NCBI RefSeq assembly: GCF_020382885.2
Contig: NC_058506.1
Span: 14,300,318 to 14,364,317, forward strand
From: Scatophagus argus
Lineage: Eukaryota > Chordata > Actinopteri > Scatophagidae
Direction of reading: 5' to 3'
DNA length: 64,000 nucleotides
The position numbers and the translations under genes are program-made. Position 1 is the stretch's first letter. Each line of letters starts with the position of its first letter. This document shows positions 24,426 to 37,365 of the stretch, one piece after another. The notes below the pieces were generated by a model that had not been told where the DNA came from, searched no databases, and was given only the letters and a program-made list of their open reading frames with translations.

Positions 24426-26689
24426 TCCCAAAAAAACCCAAAACTAAATAAATAAATAAAACCAATTAACATGCATATTGAAGACAATGCTGAATCCTCA
24501 TGCACAATCAGATCAGATCTGGGATATCTGTAATGTTTACTTATGACTGTGCTGCACTCAGCTCATAGCTCCACTATCATGCAAACAGCTCACATTCTCT
24601 GCCTCACAACATTGGATGTGATCCAAGTAGGCCAATCAGCAGTGTCTTATTTGGAAAGAGTTACCTACTGATACCAGTCAGTCCCTGATTCCTATGGTGA
24701 TAACAAGCAGGAGATACCAGCCCATTTGCTAAAAAGAACATGTGGGAGAATCTCTGCAAACACTACGAATGATCATTAAACCACGAGTCTTAAATGTGTG
24801 TGTACAGTGTGGCAACAGATAAACAGAATACGGATGCTCAACAGCCAACTGTACATAAAGGTTGGGCCTTTTAATAACTATGTGGCTAGTCGTTTACCCA
24901 CCTACTTTATTAGGTGGCATGACAGGTAGGTGACATGACAGACCTGGGGATTAAAAAAAATGATAATAAAATATTAAAAAATTCTGAAATGTGGCACTCG
25001 TGTTTTTGAGTTTTTCTAGTGTGAATCATGACAGAGTAAAAAAGCCTCTTATTTCAGTCATCACCCAGCCCTATTTGACAGATAAGATAAATTAAAGCGA
25101 TGACAACAGACCTGACAGAGTGGGTGTATGGTTAGAGGTCACAGTTAAAGAGACAAACCCACTCGGTCACCAAGATGCACAACATGTGCAAGTTCTTTCT
25201 TCAGTTCACTGAGCAGCTCTTGTACCAGGGTACCGCACAATAAACAGGACTTAAGACAGGAAATTCATTGCTGTCGTGTGGCAATTTGGGTTACATTCGA
25301 CTGTACATTTAAAACAACACAAGTTTAAAAAGATTTGATGCGTTAAATATTGTGCTGTCTTACTTGTAAGTGTTCTTGCTCACCGACTACCTCAATTCTA
25401 CAGCTCAGACCCACGAGTATCCATGTGTTCAGCATTTGAGAAACAATCATGGATTCACAATGGGTAGCTATTCTTCACTTCAGATGTCTAGTCCACAGCA
25501 GCTTTGTTGGACAACGATGCACCCACAGGACGATAACTATAAGCCAGTGGTTTCCAAACTGTGGGAACACAGAGCCATTGCTCAAATGACCAGGAGAAAA
25601 AACATGAAGTGAAACTAACGCTGAACAGATCTTGCTCACAGCAGGCATCTTTTCAGTAAAGGGTTTAACTAATACAATTGTTAATTGCTGCACTGCAATC
25701 GTTTCTGGAGTTGAGCCAATGTTAATATTATGAGCCCCACCTTTGCTATTTAAGAGGTTAAAATTTCTGCTGTGAACAAGGTCAGTTCATCTTATTCAAC
25801 TGAGAAGCAGAAACAAGAGCGCATTGACGGTGACGAGGAGATCAAGATTGGGGTTGGCAAGACCTATTCAGAAAGCAAAACCGAAGCAAATCTCTCCTGA
25901 TCTCAAGCTCACTGTCAGCATAGCAGGATAGCCTTGTGTGTAAAAACATTCATACAGTTTAACTTACAGTTTTCACATGACCAAGAAACACATGCAAAAA
26001 CAAAAATTCAGAGCGTCTTGTTGATCATTTTTTCAATAATATTCGACATGGCTCCTTTTGTTATCTCTATCGGATTGTTTCAGTGTACTTGTTCTGTTTC
26101 CACATCCTCTGCTGTAAACACACAAACACTTGGTTGCAAATGAATCGTGACAAAAACAAAAAGAACATTTCCCAAAATTCTATGCATCTGACAACTTGAC
26201 TTGTGTGTTGTACCAGCACATGTTTATGGTATACAAATGTCTTTATCCCTCACTGTTATTAAATGATAGTAAACTCGAGTAGAGACACTACAACTGCCGA
26301 TGAAAGCAGAATGAGCTTTCACTTCTAGATAAGGAGCACCTTACATAAACAACAACAATGCAAGCAGAAAACCAAACACTATGAAACAGCAGTAGAAACT
26401 ATACATCTAAGAGTATTTAACTCAGTCTTCTAAAAAACAGCACATCTATTACATCTCTCCATCTCTTTGTGATGGATTCACTTGTTTTGGGGAGGCACAC
26501 AGCTTGAGACCATGAACGTCCCTATCTCATCTCATCATCATCATCACCACCACCATCTTACACGCAGGTAAAGATGACAAATGACCTATTACAAACGCCA
26601 ATAAAGCCATAAATGTCACCAGTATCTTCACAGTCGCTGCACTCATCACAGATCCCCAGCAAAACAAAACCTCAATCTAACGCTCTGTG

Positions 26690-26830
26690 CCAACACCCAC
26701 GTAATCCGCCCTCCCAATTGGCCGAGCGGACATGACGTCCCGCCTGCAGGCGCGTCTGAATGGCCGCTACGACTGTCAATCCCGGAAGCTGCTTCATAAA
26801 AACAGCCCGTTTCAATCTAGGTTGAGGCAG
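26690..26830 (+). promoter_or_regulatory. GC-rich element with CCAAT box, CRE and TATA-like sequence inside crebrf intron 1
   Basis: This is an isolated CpG-rich patch in AT-rich intron sequence. On the plus strand it carries CCAATTGG at 26714-26721, a CRE-type TGACGTCC at 26733-26740 and a TATA-like CATAAAAA at 26795-26802, in the order and spacing of a core promoter. The CCAAT and CRE elements read on either strand. It may be an alternative crebrf promoter or an enhancer. No coding sequence adjoins it on the plus strand. Confidence 0.3.
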
Positions 26831-27916
26831 AAGATAAACAAGTTGGAGGCCTATATGCCCGTGGCCTAGATAGCTAAATATAAAAGGCAGTTTAAGTAAA
26901 ATCTGACACCTACCACAAAATGTGACTACAACACATGATTATACGCTGTATAATATAATAATCTGTTAATGCTTTATTGACAAAGAAGAGACACCAAATC
27001 AAACGTTTACCTTCAAAAGTCGGTTGATTAAACTACACAGTAGGTTGTTTAGTGGGATATCCAAACAAATCCAGCATCGCAAAGAAATCGTTATTAAAGA
27101 TACCTCTGATCAGAATCTGATTCTGGTGTATTATTTAACCTACATCACATGGAAATTTCTGGCTATGTCGAGCTTTCTTTCAGCAGCAGTGGATGTGTTC
27201 TGTGCTGGGGGGCGTGTACCTACAGAGAGCTCAGGCTGTCTGCAAAAAGTCACTATGGGGCATTTCACTGGCACACTGAGGCTTTTCTAACCACAAATAC
27301 ACATCAGCACATTTCGTTATTGTTACACTACACGTAACAATGACACGTTAAACAATTTAATTATGTTGTAAGAGGTGTAGCATGATTTGGACAGTTTAGA
27401 AGTAGAGTGCACGCCAATCTTCTTACATAAGTGCAGTTTTAACCACCCTCACCCGGAGTGAGACATATAACCGCACTTTTAAAGAGACTGACCAATTAAC
27501 TTTACCACAACACAATCATTAAAATCAACGGAACCTTATTTTTGACAGGTGTAGTGCTGGGTGATATTTGACAGTGACCGAAATTCATCTCAGCTCATCA
27601 TGAAGCGTTAGCTAACTACATTTCTGCACTTAAACACTTCCTGCAAGAGCTGGATGAAGTGAAGACATACGTTTATCGTATTACTTGGTCCAAACTGTGC
27701 TTTTGCAATGCGGAACTAACGAGTCTTGCTTCTTTTTCACCCGCAGCTCACAGTCAGTATGGCCTCCGTCCGCCCCCTTCCTCATCCCAGCTGAGGCTCG
27801 ATACACAACAACAACCAACCCACCGTTAGCTTCAAAGCTAACCTTTCGCGCGGCGAAACACCGATCCACTGCTCAGCAAAGTTACTCCAAAACAGATAAA
27901 TAACGGCCCTACTCAC

Positions 27917-28125
27917 TTTTAGGACGCCCACGCATACGTCTTGCTTCGTGTCGGATCTCGTGTAGATTCTCCTATTGGAGATAAAAGGCCCCCTTTTCAA
28001 TGGAGTCCACGCGTTCTTACAGCTCTCTCGGGTTTGTTTTGTTTTTCTCCTTCCTGACGGGTTCCTGGAAAGCGCGTGACTGCCCGACCACGTGGTGCAC
28101 CACTGGACCAATAGGAACAAAGCTC
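27917..28125 (-). promoter_or_regulatory. probable crebrf first exon and promoter
   Basis: This GC-rich stretch lies at the upstream end of the gene. It has a strong minus-strand donor (CTAAAA|GTGAGTAG, exon edge 27917), two CCAAT/ATTGG boxes in opposite orientations (near 27973 and 28109) and a palindromic E-box CCACGTGG at 28088-28095. Sequence to the right is AT-rich. If this is exon 1, the first crebrf intron is about 9 kb. The exact transcription start cannot be read from the sequence. Confidence 0.45.
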
Positions 28126-29696
28126 GAGACTGGGTGAAAACATTTCACTTTTCTCAAGATAGCCTACTGTAATATTGCAACAGAATTATAGCCTTAAATT
28201 TATCTGGGGTGCATGATGATGTTACCCCCTGTTTACTTTAGAGAATTCAGAACAAATAAAGAAAAAAAAAGTTTATATATTTTTGGGTATTTTATTAAGT
28301 TTGTTATTCAGTTTTGTTTTCTATAAATTTGACTTTCCTACAAGTATTAATAAATGCTGTTTTAAAGCCCTTTACACTCTGCCAGGACTGTAGTTCTAGT
28401 AGCGAAATACAAAATAATCATTTGTTGCCTTAATTGTGCTGCATTTTTAAACATTTAAAGGCGCCTTGTACAATTTTTGTGTTTTACCACTAGTAACTAT
28501 TGGTCCCCTTTTTGTTTATTCCCATGGGTGGGTGACTGGATTCACATTCTGCCAATGATTTTCCCACTTTTCTGTTGATTTACAGCTGGAGAAAAAACAA
28601 TGACACAAAGTGCTATCAAAGGCAAAAACACTGCTAGGTAATGTAGGGTTTAACATTAAAAAATGATTTCATAAATGTTTTATGAAGTGGGGAATTTAAC
28701 ACATTTGTCAGGCCACAAAAAGTGTTTTGTTGAACAACAATCTATGTAAACAGAAGATTTGTTTACAGGAAAACTCCACTCTTAAGGCATCATAACAAGT
28801 CATTTAATTATTGATTGTGCATATATGAATTATTGTAACCTTTACTTACTAACTTTAGTTATAATATTGAAATATTTTGGGTAGCTGTTATATAAGCAAT
28901 GGGTTTCAATCACTGAACAGGAGATCCTCTTAATAGTTTACTGAAGGGCTTGAAGGGTGATGACAAGAAGGTGATGTAAGATTTAAATAAAACTAACAAG
29001 ATAAAAGTCACTGATTAAGTGACCAAAAATCAAACCCAAATAAACAGTTTTCACCTACAAAGAATCCTTGTGTACTGCTGCAGTTCAGGAAATGGAGACA
29101 AACCCAATATTCACTTCTTTCTATTAGTTGTCTGTCAAATCATCCAATTGAAGGCTCTTACTGTCTCTTCCCCATGCAGGTTGTGATTAACCCTTCATGT
29201 GCTGCTCTTCACATCTGTGTCTATTAAAATGTTCCTTTGCAAGCCACGTAGGGCTGACAATGCTCAGCAGTTATATCATGAAGGCATATGTACATACAAT
29301 ACTAAAGCATATCATGAGGTGAAATTCTACCAAAAAGGTTTGAGTATTAATACATATGTGGAAACAAGTCGGATAATTTGTCTTTGGCTCCAGAGGGATC
29401 TGTGGGAAGTCTGACTGAATGCTACAAATTTGAAAAAAAAATAAAATCTCTGAGTGTGGAGCTGGAAAGATGTATAATACATGTGTGTTTTGCAGCACTC
29501 CTGTCATGCAAAGTGACAGCAGGTGTCAATTTCATGTTTGGCCTATTTCTGTGAAGTTGTTTTTGTATAATATAGTTTCTCTCTAACCCCCCAAAAACCC
29601 ACACATTAAAACCTAAACTAATTCTGTTAACCCAATCAGTAACTCAGAATTTATTTATTCAAATAGATGACTGACAACATTTTCTCACTTGGAGTT

Positions 29697-29706
<10 letters not shown>

Positions 29707-29727
<21 letters not shown>

Positions 29728-29728
29728 G
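29707..29728 (+). repeat. 22-nt poly-G homopolymer
   Basis: Uninterrupted G run preceded by a T run. It can form G-quadruplexes and is prone to assembly-length error. Confidence 0.95.
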
Positions 29729-30142
29729 TTAGCAACTTTATGAGGACATTCAGCCTTGACAAATATAGAACAGCAAACAGCCAATATCAAAGGCTGCATT
29801 CATTGCATACATGTAACATCGGTTCCACCAATGGAAAACTGTGAAAAGATAAGTTAAGAGTAATCTACTGCCTGATTCCCACAAATGACTTACATAGTAA
29901 AAGTCTCCACTGAGCTCAGTCCAGATTCTCGGGGGGTATAAAAGCAGCTGTTCCAGGCAGCTCCCACCCCCTTTTTCACTGGAAAGAGAAACCATGACTC
30001 TGGTCATGAAAACTAAGGCTATTGGACCGTTAACACAGCACTGTGTCTGAAAGCTGTGCTGTTTCAGGCCAAGCAGCCACAGAACAAAATAACATCACCA
30101 GATGCAAGCGAACTTTCAGTGTAACCTCCATCCTGCAGCTAA

Positions 30143-30215
<73 letters not shown>
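30143..30215 (+). repeat. (ATCT)n tetranucleotide microsatellite
   Basis: About 18 perfect ATCT units. In fish such arrays often mark the 3' tail of a retroelement, but no element body is recognisable here. Confidence 0.95.
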
Positions 30216-31691
30216 ACCTCTGCTGTGTTGATCAGAAGACAGATCACACATATATCAAACAGCCTGTTGGGAGCTCTGCCAGGCTGGCAAAGATGGGAGA
30301 TAGAAGAAATATGGGGTGTGTGGCTTAGTGTGTTAGTGTGTGTAAGCTGTGGGGAATTTGTGAGCATCTCGTAAAACGACACTTCTCGTGAATTCGGTTA
30401 ACACCCAAAGCTTTTTGCAGTTTTTCCATTCAACAATATTTTTCTTTTTTTTTTCTTCTTCTTCTTCTTTTTTTTTTTAATCAAACCTAATTTTTTAAGT
30501 AGCTTTCATTCAGGACACACAAGCTAATCTGTTTCTTCTTAATGTTTTCATTTTTGTAACTTTGTCTTAGCCTCCCCGGTATTCATGGTATCCTTTTTTA
30601 AGTTGCCAGTTACTTTTTTATTTCACTGATATCCTATCATATAAATCATAAATATTAACTAAATATTAAATAAAAATTTAATTAATTATTATTTTTTAAT
30701 GGTTTATGACATAAATGGGATGCTGTGTTAAAAAACCCATATTAGGGAAGGTCACATACTAAGTGTCGATACTACAATAGATTGTTAAAGAGGAAAAACT
30801 GATTTTAAAAAAATTAATGAAGCTGGAAATAAAAATTTAAGTTCACTGAAAAGCCAAATTTATTAGAAGTGTGCAGTAAAATAAAATTTTTGTAATGACT
30901 GACTAAAAGTAATGGAATCAAACTCAATATTTTTATGTAATATTTAATAAAATAGGAGTAGTAGTAGTGTCTTTAAATTTATATTCTTTCTTAGGTATCA
31001 TCATGGTTATTTCCTCAGACCTTAGATTCCTCCCCCCAGAGACGCAGCAGATGTCATAAAACCATTTTCACAGGCTAAATTCGCCTTGCGACAAACAAAC
31101 TTCAAACACAAATGCATCATTTTTTTTTAATTGGCATGAAGTCCCATGATTGTGTTTCAGAAAGCAGGTTTAACAGGTTATTCACATAAATCATCAAAAC
31201 GTGCTTAGTGAAGAACGCTCAAGATCTCTCCAGTTTCTTTCACTTTCTACTAGTTTGATTTAAGTGACTACGATAACTCATCAGCAACACTTTAATCCCC
31301 ACACTGTGTGTAAAGGGATTACACAAAATGCAGAACACTTGAGCCATGTTGCACCAAACTGAGTTTTATGTTTGAGTCTTGGGACATTTTTGTTTTGAAT
31401 TTTCCCTTTTGATTCTATTAGCAGCACTGTGGTTGGGTTCTTGCTGCTGCTAGGAAACCAAGAAGGAAAAGACACAGGGCCCATTATAACATTAGTGTAA
31501 ACAGACTGAAGAGAGTACGCTTTGTTGTGGACCTCTTGATGGTTGACATTTCCTTGAAAGTTTCACATACCTGATTGTGATTACAGTCCTGCTCCTCTTC
31601 AGAGGCTTTATCGGAAAAGTCCCTTGAAAAGGCATTTAAAATCATTGGATGATTAAAATATCTTTCTTCACTGTTTCTATTAGTAAAAGCA

Positions 31692-31742
31692 GTGTTTTAA
31701 ATTTTAGCAAATGGGAGGCCCATTTGCTAAAATTTAAAACAC
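31692..31742. repeat. perfect 24-bp foldback with 3-nt spacer
   Basis: The left arm 31692-31715 and right arm 31719-31742 are exact reverse complements separated by AGG. The arms are mixed sequence (GTGTTTTAAATTTTAGC at the outer end, GGG/CCC at the centre), not a simple repeat. Confidence 0.95.
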
Positions 31743-33332
31743 ATGGTCCAGTGAATATCATGTTAGGTTTTTGATGTGAAACAGTTTGTGATCTGGAGGA
31801 TCTTAGATGATTTTCTTTACATATGGCTGACTTATTCAGTTTCAGGGCACTAAAACAAATTAAAAACAAATAAAGTAATTATTTATTTTGGCTGCAAGGC
31901 AGACTTAAGATAATTGGAGCCCAGAATTAATACATCAGTCACAGTGACAACACTACAGCATGTTGTCACTTTAACTATACAAAACTGATTTATAATTCTG
32001 GAAACTGGGATTTTTAAATCATGTGTTGGAACAGCTGTGACAGGAGTTTATGTGTCCTCTTAGTGAAATATTACTTGATAACTTTCCATTTTCTTCCCAC
32101 CACTGCAGTAAAAGAAAATTAAACTTCAAATGACTCAACACCAGAAGAATGAAATCAAGCAAGAAAACAGATTTGATTCAGCACTGTTTTTTTTTAATTA
32201 GTACCCTTTCGTCTGTGAAAACAGTAATAGCAAATAAAGCCTGAATGTCCAGGGTACATCAGAAGGTGATAGCTTGATCTTTAGTACACTTTTTTAAAAT
32301 TAAAGATTTCTGGCAAACCATCCAGTCCTTTTATTCTGTCAGCAGTCAGAATAATGCACATCATGCATTACAAAAAGCTGCGTTATTTTGTTTATTAGGC
32401 AAATTAAATATGCTGATACATGCTGTACAGAGCAACGCTGGTTAAAAGTGAACTTTCACACAGAACTCGCTTTTGTCCCAACTTTTAATCAGTGCATCTG
32501 AAGGCAGGTGATGAAGGCTCTGCAAAAAGCCTCCAGTTGAAACAATTTTTCAGACTACTTCTCATAAAGTCAAGCATGAACGCGCACACTCGGAGAATCT
32601 GTAGTTTAACAAAATACTGTACTCCTGTTACTTTATACAAACAGCAGTGATCAATTCAGTGCTCATCAATTCATGCATCATTATTAAATGTTTCAGGCTG
32701 TAGGATTTAGTGGCATCTTGCGCCAAGGTAGCAGACTGCAACCAGCTGAACACCTCCCTCCCCTCTTAAAGGGACACAACAAAACCAAAAACACACGTTT
32801 CCCCCATTTCCCCCTCTTCCTACCTGCGGAGATATTTATGCATCTAGTTTTAGTGTGATCTTTGGAGATATTGACTGTAGAGATGTCTGCCTTCTCTAGA
32901 ATATAATGGAACTAAATGGCACTTTGCGTGTCATGCTCAAAGCACTAAAAAGTATTGGAAATAATTCAACACCAATGTCTCCTTCCAAAAATCAAAAAGT
33001 CAGAGGATCAGAACCAAAGATCGACGGTCTTCATTTCACCAACGTATCATTTCACGACATTTTGAAACAATTTCATGAGATTAAAGGGATGTGGAGTTTT
33101 CCCTTCACATCACACAATCATACTGTCTATTATCTGAAGCACCTTGGAGTCAGAAGGTTTTCAGTTAATATTTCAAGTTTTTCTGAAACCAGAAACCACT
33201 GATGTCAAAAATCCTTTGTTATAAATCAGTAACGAATAAAACAAGACATTTCTCAGTCTTATAATCAGCAGTCACTGCTTTCTTATACCATCACTTTGCT
33301 TCTTAAAGTTGATGTCCAACCTCAATTCTTCA

Positions 33333-33351
33333 CCCCCCCCCCCCCCCCCCC
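33333..33351 (+). repeat. 19-nt poly-C homopolymer
   Basis: Uninterrupted C run followed by CTCAG. It is G-quadruplex prone on the minus strand. Confidence 0.95.
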
Positions 33352-34626
33352 TCAGATTACAGAGGTAATTAAAAATGCAGGATCTCAACAAGGCTTTTGT
33401 GTCATCACCACAACCAGCAGCTCCATCTGCCCTCTGCTTTTATTTGGTCCAGTGTGAAAGCTTGTTGGCTCCATTCTCTGAAAAAATTCTTTCCGCTGGA
33501 TTATGCAACAAAAGCAGCAGGAAGAGGAGATAATGAAACAGTCTGATGAAAGGGGCATTAGAGCGTAGCACCAGTGGCCACTAGAATGAGTCACTGAATA
33601 ATGATTTTAATTTACAAATGAGATCTCCTTGGCACAGTTCACACCAACAGCCAGTCCATTAAGTCCTTAAATTTATAAACCATAATAGCAGTGCTGCAGT
33701 TTTTGATAATATGACAGAATACTGGTTTACGTGCCAGAGTTGTCGCACCGATCTGTCTCATATGTCTCACAGCTGTTACAGCAGCCGTTTAAAAGTGTCT
33801 CGCTCTTGCTCTTAATCCTGTCTCTTCAGTGCTTTCTTGACTTGGATACAGACTTATTACACAGAGCAGTAGGGAGGGATTTTAGGCTGATACTCATACT
33901 GACTGCTGTTGATTAACACCACCAATAAATAAAACAAGACTCCCAATTAAATTCACGTTTTACTGCTATTAAATATCAGCTGGTGTTGTCCTTGTTAGCC
34001 CATTTTCCTTTTTCTTGGGAAAGAAAAGCTGCCTGCAGCTGACTTTTTTGATTAAAACCACTAATTAGCATTTGCAGTCAAGTCAATCCCCATCTGATAC
34101 TGTTTAATATCTGTTGCTAGCACTGAGAATGAACCAATCAGGGAAATCAAACAAGCCTGTCAACAGCAGCACAGGACCACAATTGTCTTTAGTGGAGTGA
34201 TTAGAATTAGTTGATTTAGTAGAGTTGTAGATTAGACTTGATTTCACTTACATGCTTACTGTTTTAATTTTTATGTTTTGTTTAAATTTATGTAGGATGG
34301 AGCAGGGTCATACTATGTTCAGCAGATTAATCACTGATCCGGTATGTTGGATGTACTGTACTAAATAATATAGCTTGGTTGTCCCTCTAAATACACCAAA
34401 TAGTTATCACAGTTCAAACTGTGAAAATTTAGTACTCCAATACAGACATTTTCCTTCTCCAGCAGGACATACAGCTGAAGTGTGTGCGTATAAACTGAAG
34501 ATGTGTGCCCATCGGCTTTGCGATGCTGTAAGAGCTACAATTACCCAGAAACCCCACCCTTGCTTCCCTGCATAAACACATTTTGGAGTAATTTTGCTGA
34601 AGCATGTTGCACTCAAGTTGACAAGG

Positions 34627-37299
34627 TCATAGTTCAGTCTTGATCCTGTGCATCAGATCTCTCTGGTCCACCATGTCTGTCTGCCTGTTCCAGCGGTGGT
34701 AAGCCAGCAGGGCGATGTTTTTGGCAGCCACTGAGCTCATCTCCATGGCACTGCCGGCCAACTCGATGCCATTGAGGTAATACAGATTGGGGTGGAGCTC
34801 CACAGGCGGCAGTCCTTGGCTGCTGCTGTAACAGGGGTAGGCCTGCCACTCTGTCACCTGCACTGAATAGTACGACCTAAGATTGAGCAGTACAAGAAGG
34901 AAAGCTGTTGGTATCTCAAGCATACGTATCTCATTATGACAATGCATCAAGTTTAACAACTTGTAATGATAAGTAAACATCAGCCTTTTAGCCACAACAG
35001 CAGTGTTGCTCTTTAGGTCTATAGATAGATCAGTCAGTGCACCACAGTGGTTCAGAGTGAAGTATCTCAACAAATATCAGATGGATTGTGGTAAAATGCT
35101 GTACATACAGACACAGTCCCTTGAGGATGTATCCCACTGACTTGACAAATATTGCACTGAAAGCCATGATATTTGGTAGACACACTTCGGATGAATTGTT
35201 ATTTGTGTAATACATCTGTGATCCCTTAACTTTTCATCTGGCACCACCTTCAATATTTCACTTAAAATTTCAATTCTTCGGTTTAAGACCAAATGCCTCC
35301 AAAACTAATGAAATTCCCAGCAGCATCCACTGTGCTGTGTTTTGTGTTAATTAGCAAATGTTAGCATGGTAAACATGACTATTTTTAAAATTAAATGATT
35401 ACTTTTTTAACATAAGCATGTTAGCACAAGCTACAGCCTTACAGAGCTGCTCACATGGCTGTAGGCTCTTGGTCTTGTTATACATCATTGTAATGTCTCA
35501 CATTCTCCAGCATTTCAAATTTGAATTTTTGCCTTTTTTGATATTATATGAAATGCTTTGGCAAATCATGAATTTTTCAATATTTTCTGGACCAAATACT
35601 TAACTGAGAACGTAAACTTTATATTATGCAGTAATGGCAATAACAGCTAGCTGCAGCACTGGTCAGTATCACTGATAACTTTGCCGAGAAAGAAGTGGCC
35701 CACCTGAAGAGCATTTTGAGTTGTGCCTTGTCCAGAGGTTGTGGGGAGAAGACTTTATAGACTCCTGCCTCTTGTGGCTGCTTGCGTCGGAAGCCGGCCG
35801 AGATGTTGACAGGACAAACGCTAGCCACGCTGTTGAAAAACAGATCAGCCGTCTCAGTTGTCAAGATGCTGGCGAAGGGGAACAGGCGAGGGTCCGGGAA
35901 ACCAAAGAAAGAGGTGTTGAGGTAACCATGGACAATGGTGGCTACAGTGCTGTGATAGTTGCCCGGGAGCTGGTCAAATGGAGGGTTGAAGTCGTGGAAC
36001 TGGACTCCGGACCTGACGCTTTCCTGAAGAGGTGTCGCCAACACTACAATGTCATACAGCTCTGATCCCGTCCCTGCTGCTGTGGTGTAAGTCAGCTGGT
36101 ACTGGTGTGCCTCCGCTGTAGGGAAAATACACAACATCATTGCCCACACTGTTCATCAGTCCACTGGTATCTAGTATCTATCATCATTTACACTTGGTGA
36201 TGCCAAGCCACAGGGGAATTTCTGTAATTCACACAAATTATGAACTAAAGGAAATAACCCATAACTAGCTATTCTCATAGTGCTACGTAAGATCAGTCTG
36301 GGATGCTGAATTATTGAAATACTTAACCACAGAATGCAATAATGCATGATTGTATTCTGTGATTAATTGATTAATTGATTCAACTACTTTCAGTTGAATG
36401 AACATGTCCTGTCGCAGCTGTGCATTCTGGTTTATTACGACTATAGACATTGGATAATCAGTAAAAAAAAAACAAAACAAAAAAAACACTATATCTAGAA
36501 ACTATAAGAATTTAGTTCTTGAAGACACCCTGTAACCTGGAAGGCTGGAAATCTCAAGAGACAAAGTGTTCATCCTCTAAAAAAAGACAGCAGAAATGAT
36601 AGTTTTCTTCATGTTTTATCATAAAGTTTTATCGTGGTTTATACGATATCGAACATCACTGTAGCTCTGCAGAAGTAATGGAAAAAAAACATAAGTGCAT
36701 ACAGCACTGCAGCCATTGCAAATGTGGGCTCTGCTCAGGAGGTGATGCTTAACAGTAAACTGCATTTTACTGTTTTAATCTTGCATTTAATCTTGCAGAA
36801 AGTTTTCCCAGAAGAGTGGAAGCTGTTCTAGCTGCAAAGCTGTGTGTGTGTTTAGCAGTGTCACTAAAGTCCTTGTTGTCATGGTCAAGTGCCCAAAAAC
36901 ATTTGTCTATGTAGCAGTATGTATACTGTATATAACGAGTGTGTTCATATCACTGTTCATGCTGTTTAAGGTTTATATTATCCACTGTACAAATGGACTT
37001 CTGGCTGGACGCTGAACTGAATTTTGGGTCTGTGTACTTGTACTTATGGTCCTTCTTTTTTCCATACTTGTGTTGTCTCTCCAAAACATCACAGTTTGTT
37101 GAATACTGTGACATCTGACATGAGTCCAACTCAGCCTACATCAGGGTTAACTACCTGAGTAGACTGAGGAGATGGAGTTGACTTGTGCTTGCAGCAGATT
37201 AGCATTTGCCATCTTCAACAGGCCAGAACACACCAGCTTGTTGCCTCCTTCCACCGCCCACAGGTTGTTCTGGGCACCAGCTAAAGACACAGCACCTGT

Positions 37300-37365
<66 letters not shown>

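Larger units (their letters stand above)
18744..27916 (-). other. large crebrf 5' intron (non-coding)
   Basis: About 9.2 kb of AT-rich sequence lies between the small 5' UTR exon and the putative first exon. I find no conserved coding exon in it. Contents that can be named are a broken hAT BED-finger fragment near 21.1-21.4 kb, a CA repeat at 24405-24425, a short ATC/CAC-type repeat near 26528-26556 and the GC-rich element at about 26.7 kb. Confidence 0.55.
28140..34250. other. intergenic region between crebrf (5' end) and pcyox1l (3' end)
   Basis: About 6 kb of AT-rich sequence with no supported gene. It holds a 22-nt poly-G (29707-29728), a tetranucleotide ATCT array (30143-30215), a perfect 24-bp foldback (31692-31742) and a 19-nt poly-C (33333-33351). 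The 3' UTR of pcyox1l may extend into its right end (ATTAAA near 34263 or AATAAA at 33439-33444 on the minus strand). Confidence 0.5.

Noticed and set aside
28088..28113. Possible ER-stress element (ERSE/ERSE-II) in the crebrf promoter
   Set aside because: CCACG and CCAAT are both present, but their order and spacing do not fit the ERSE (CCAAT-N9-CCACG) or ERSE-II consensus.
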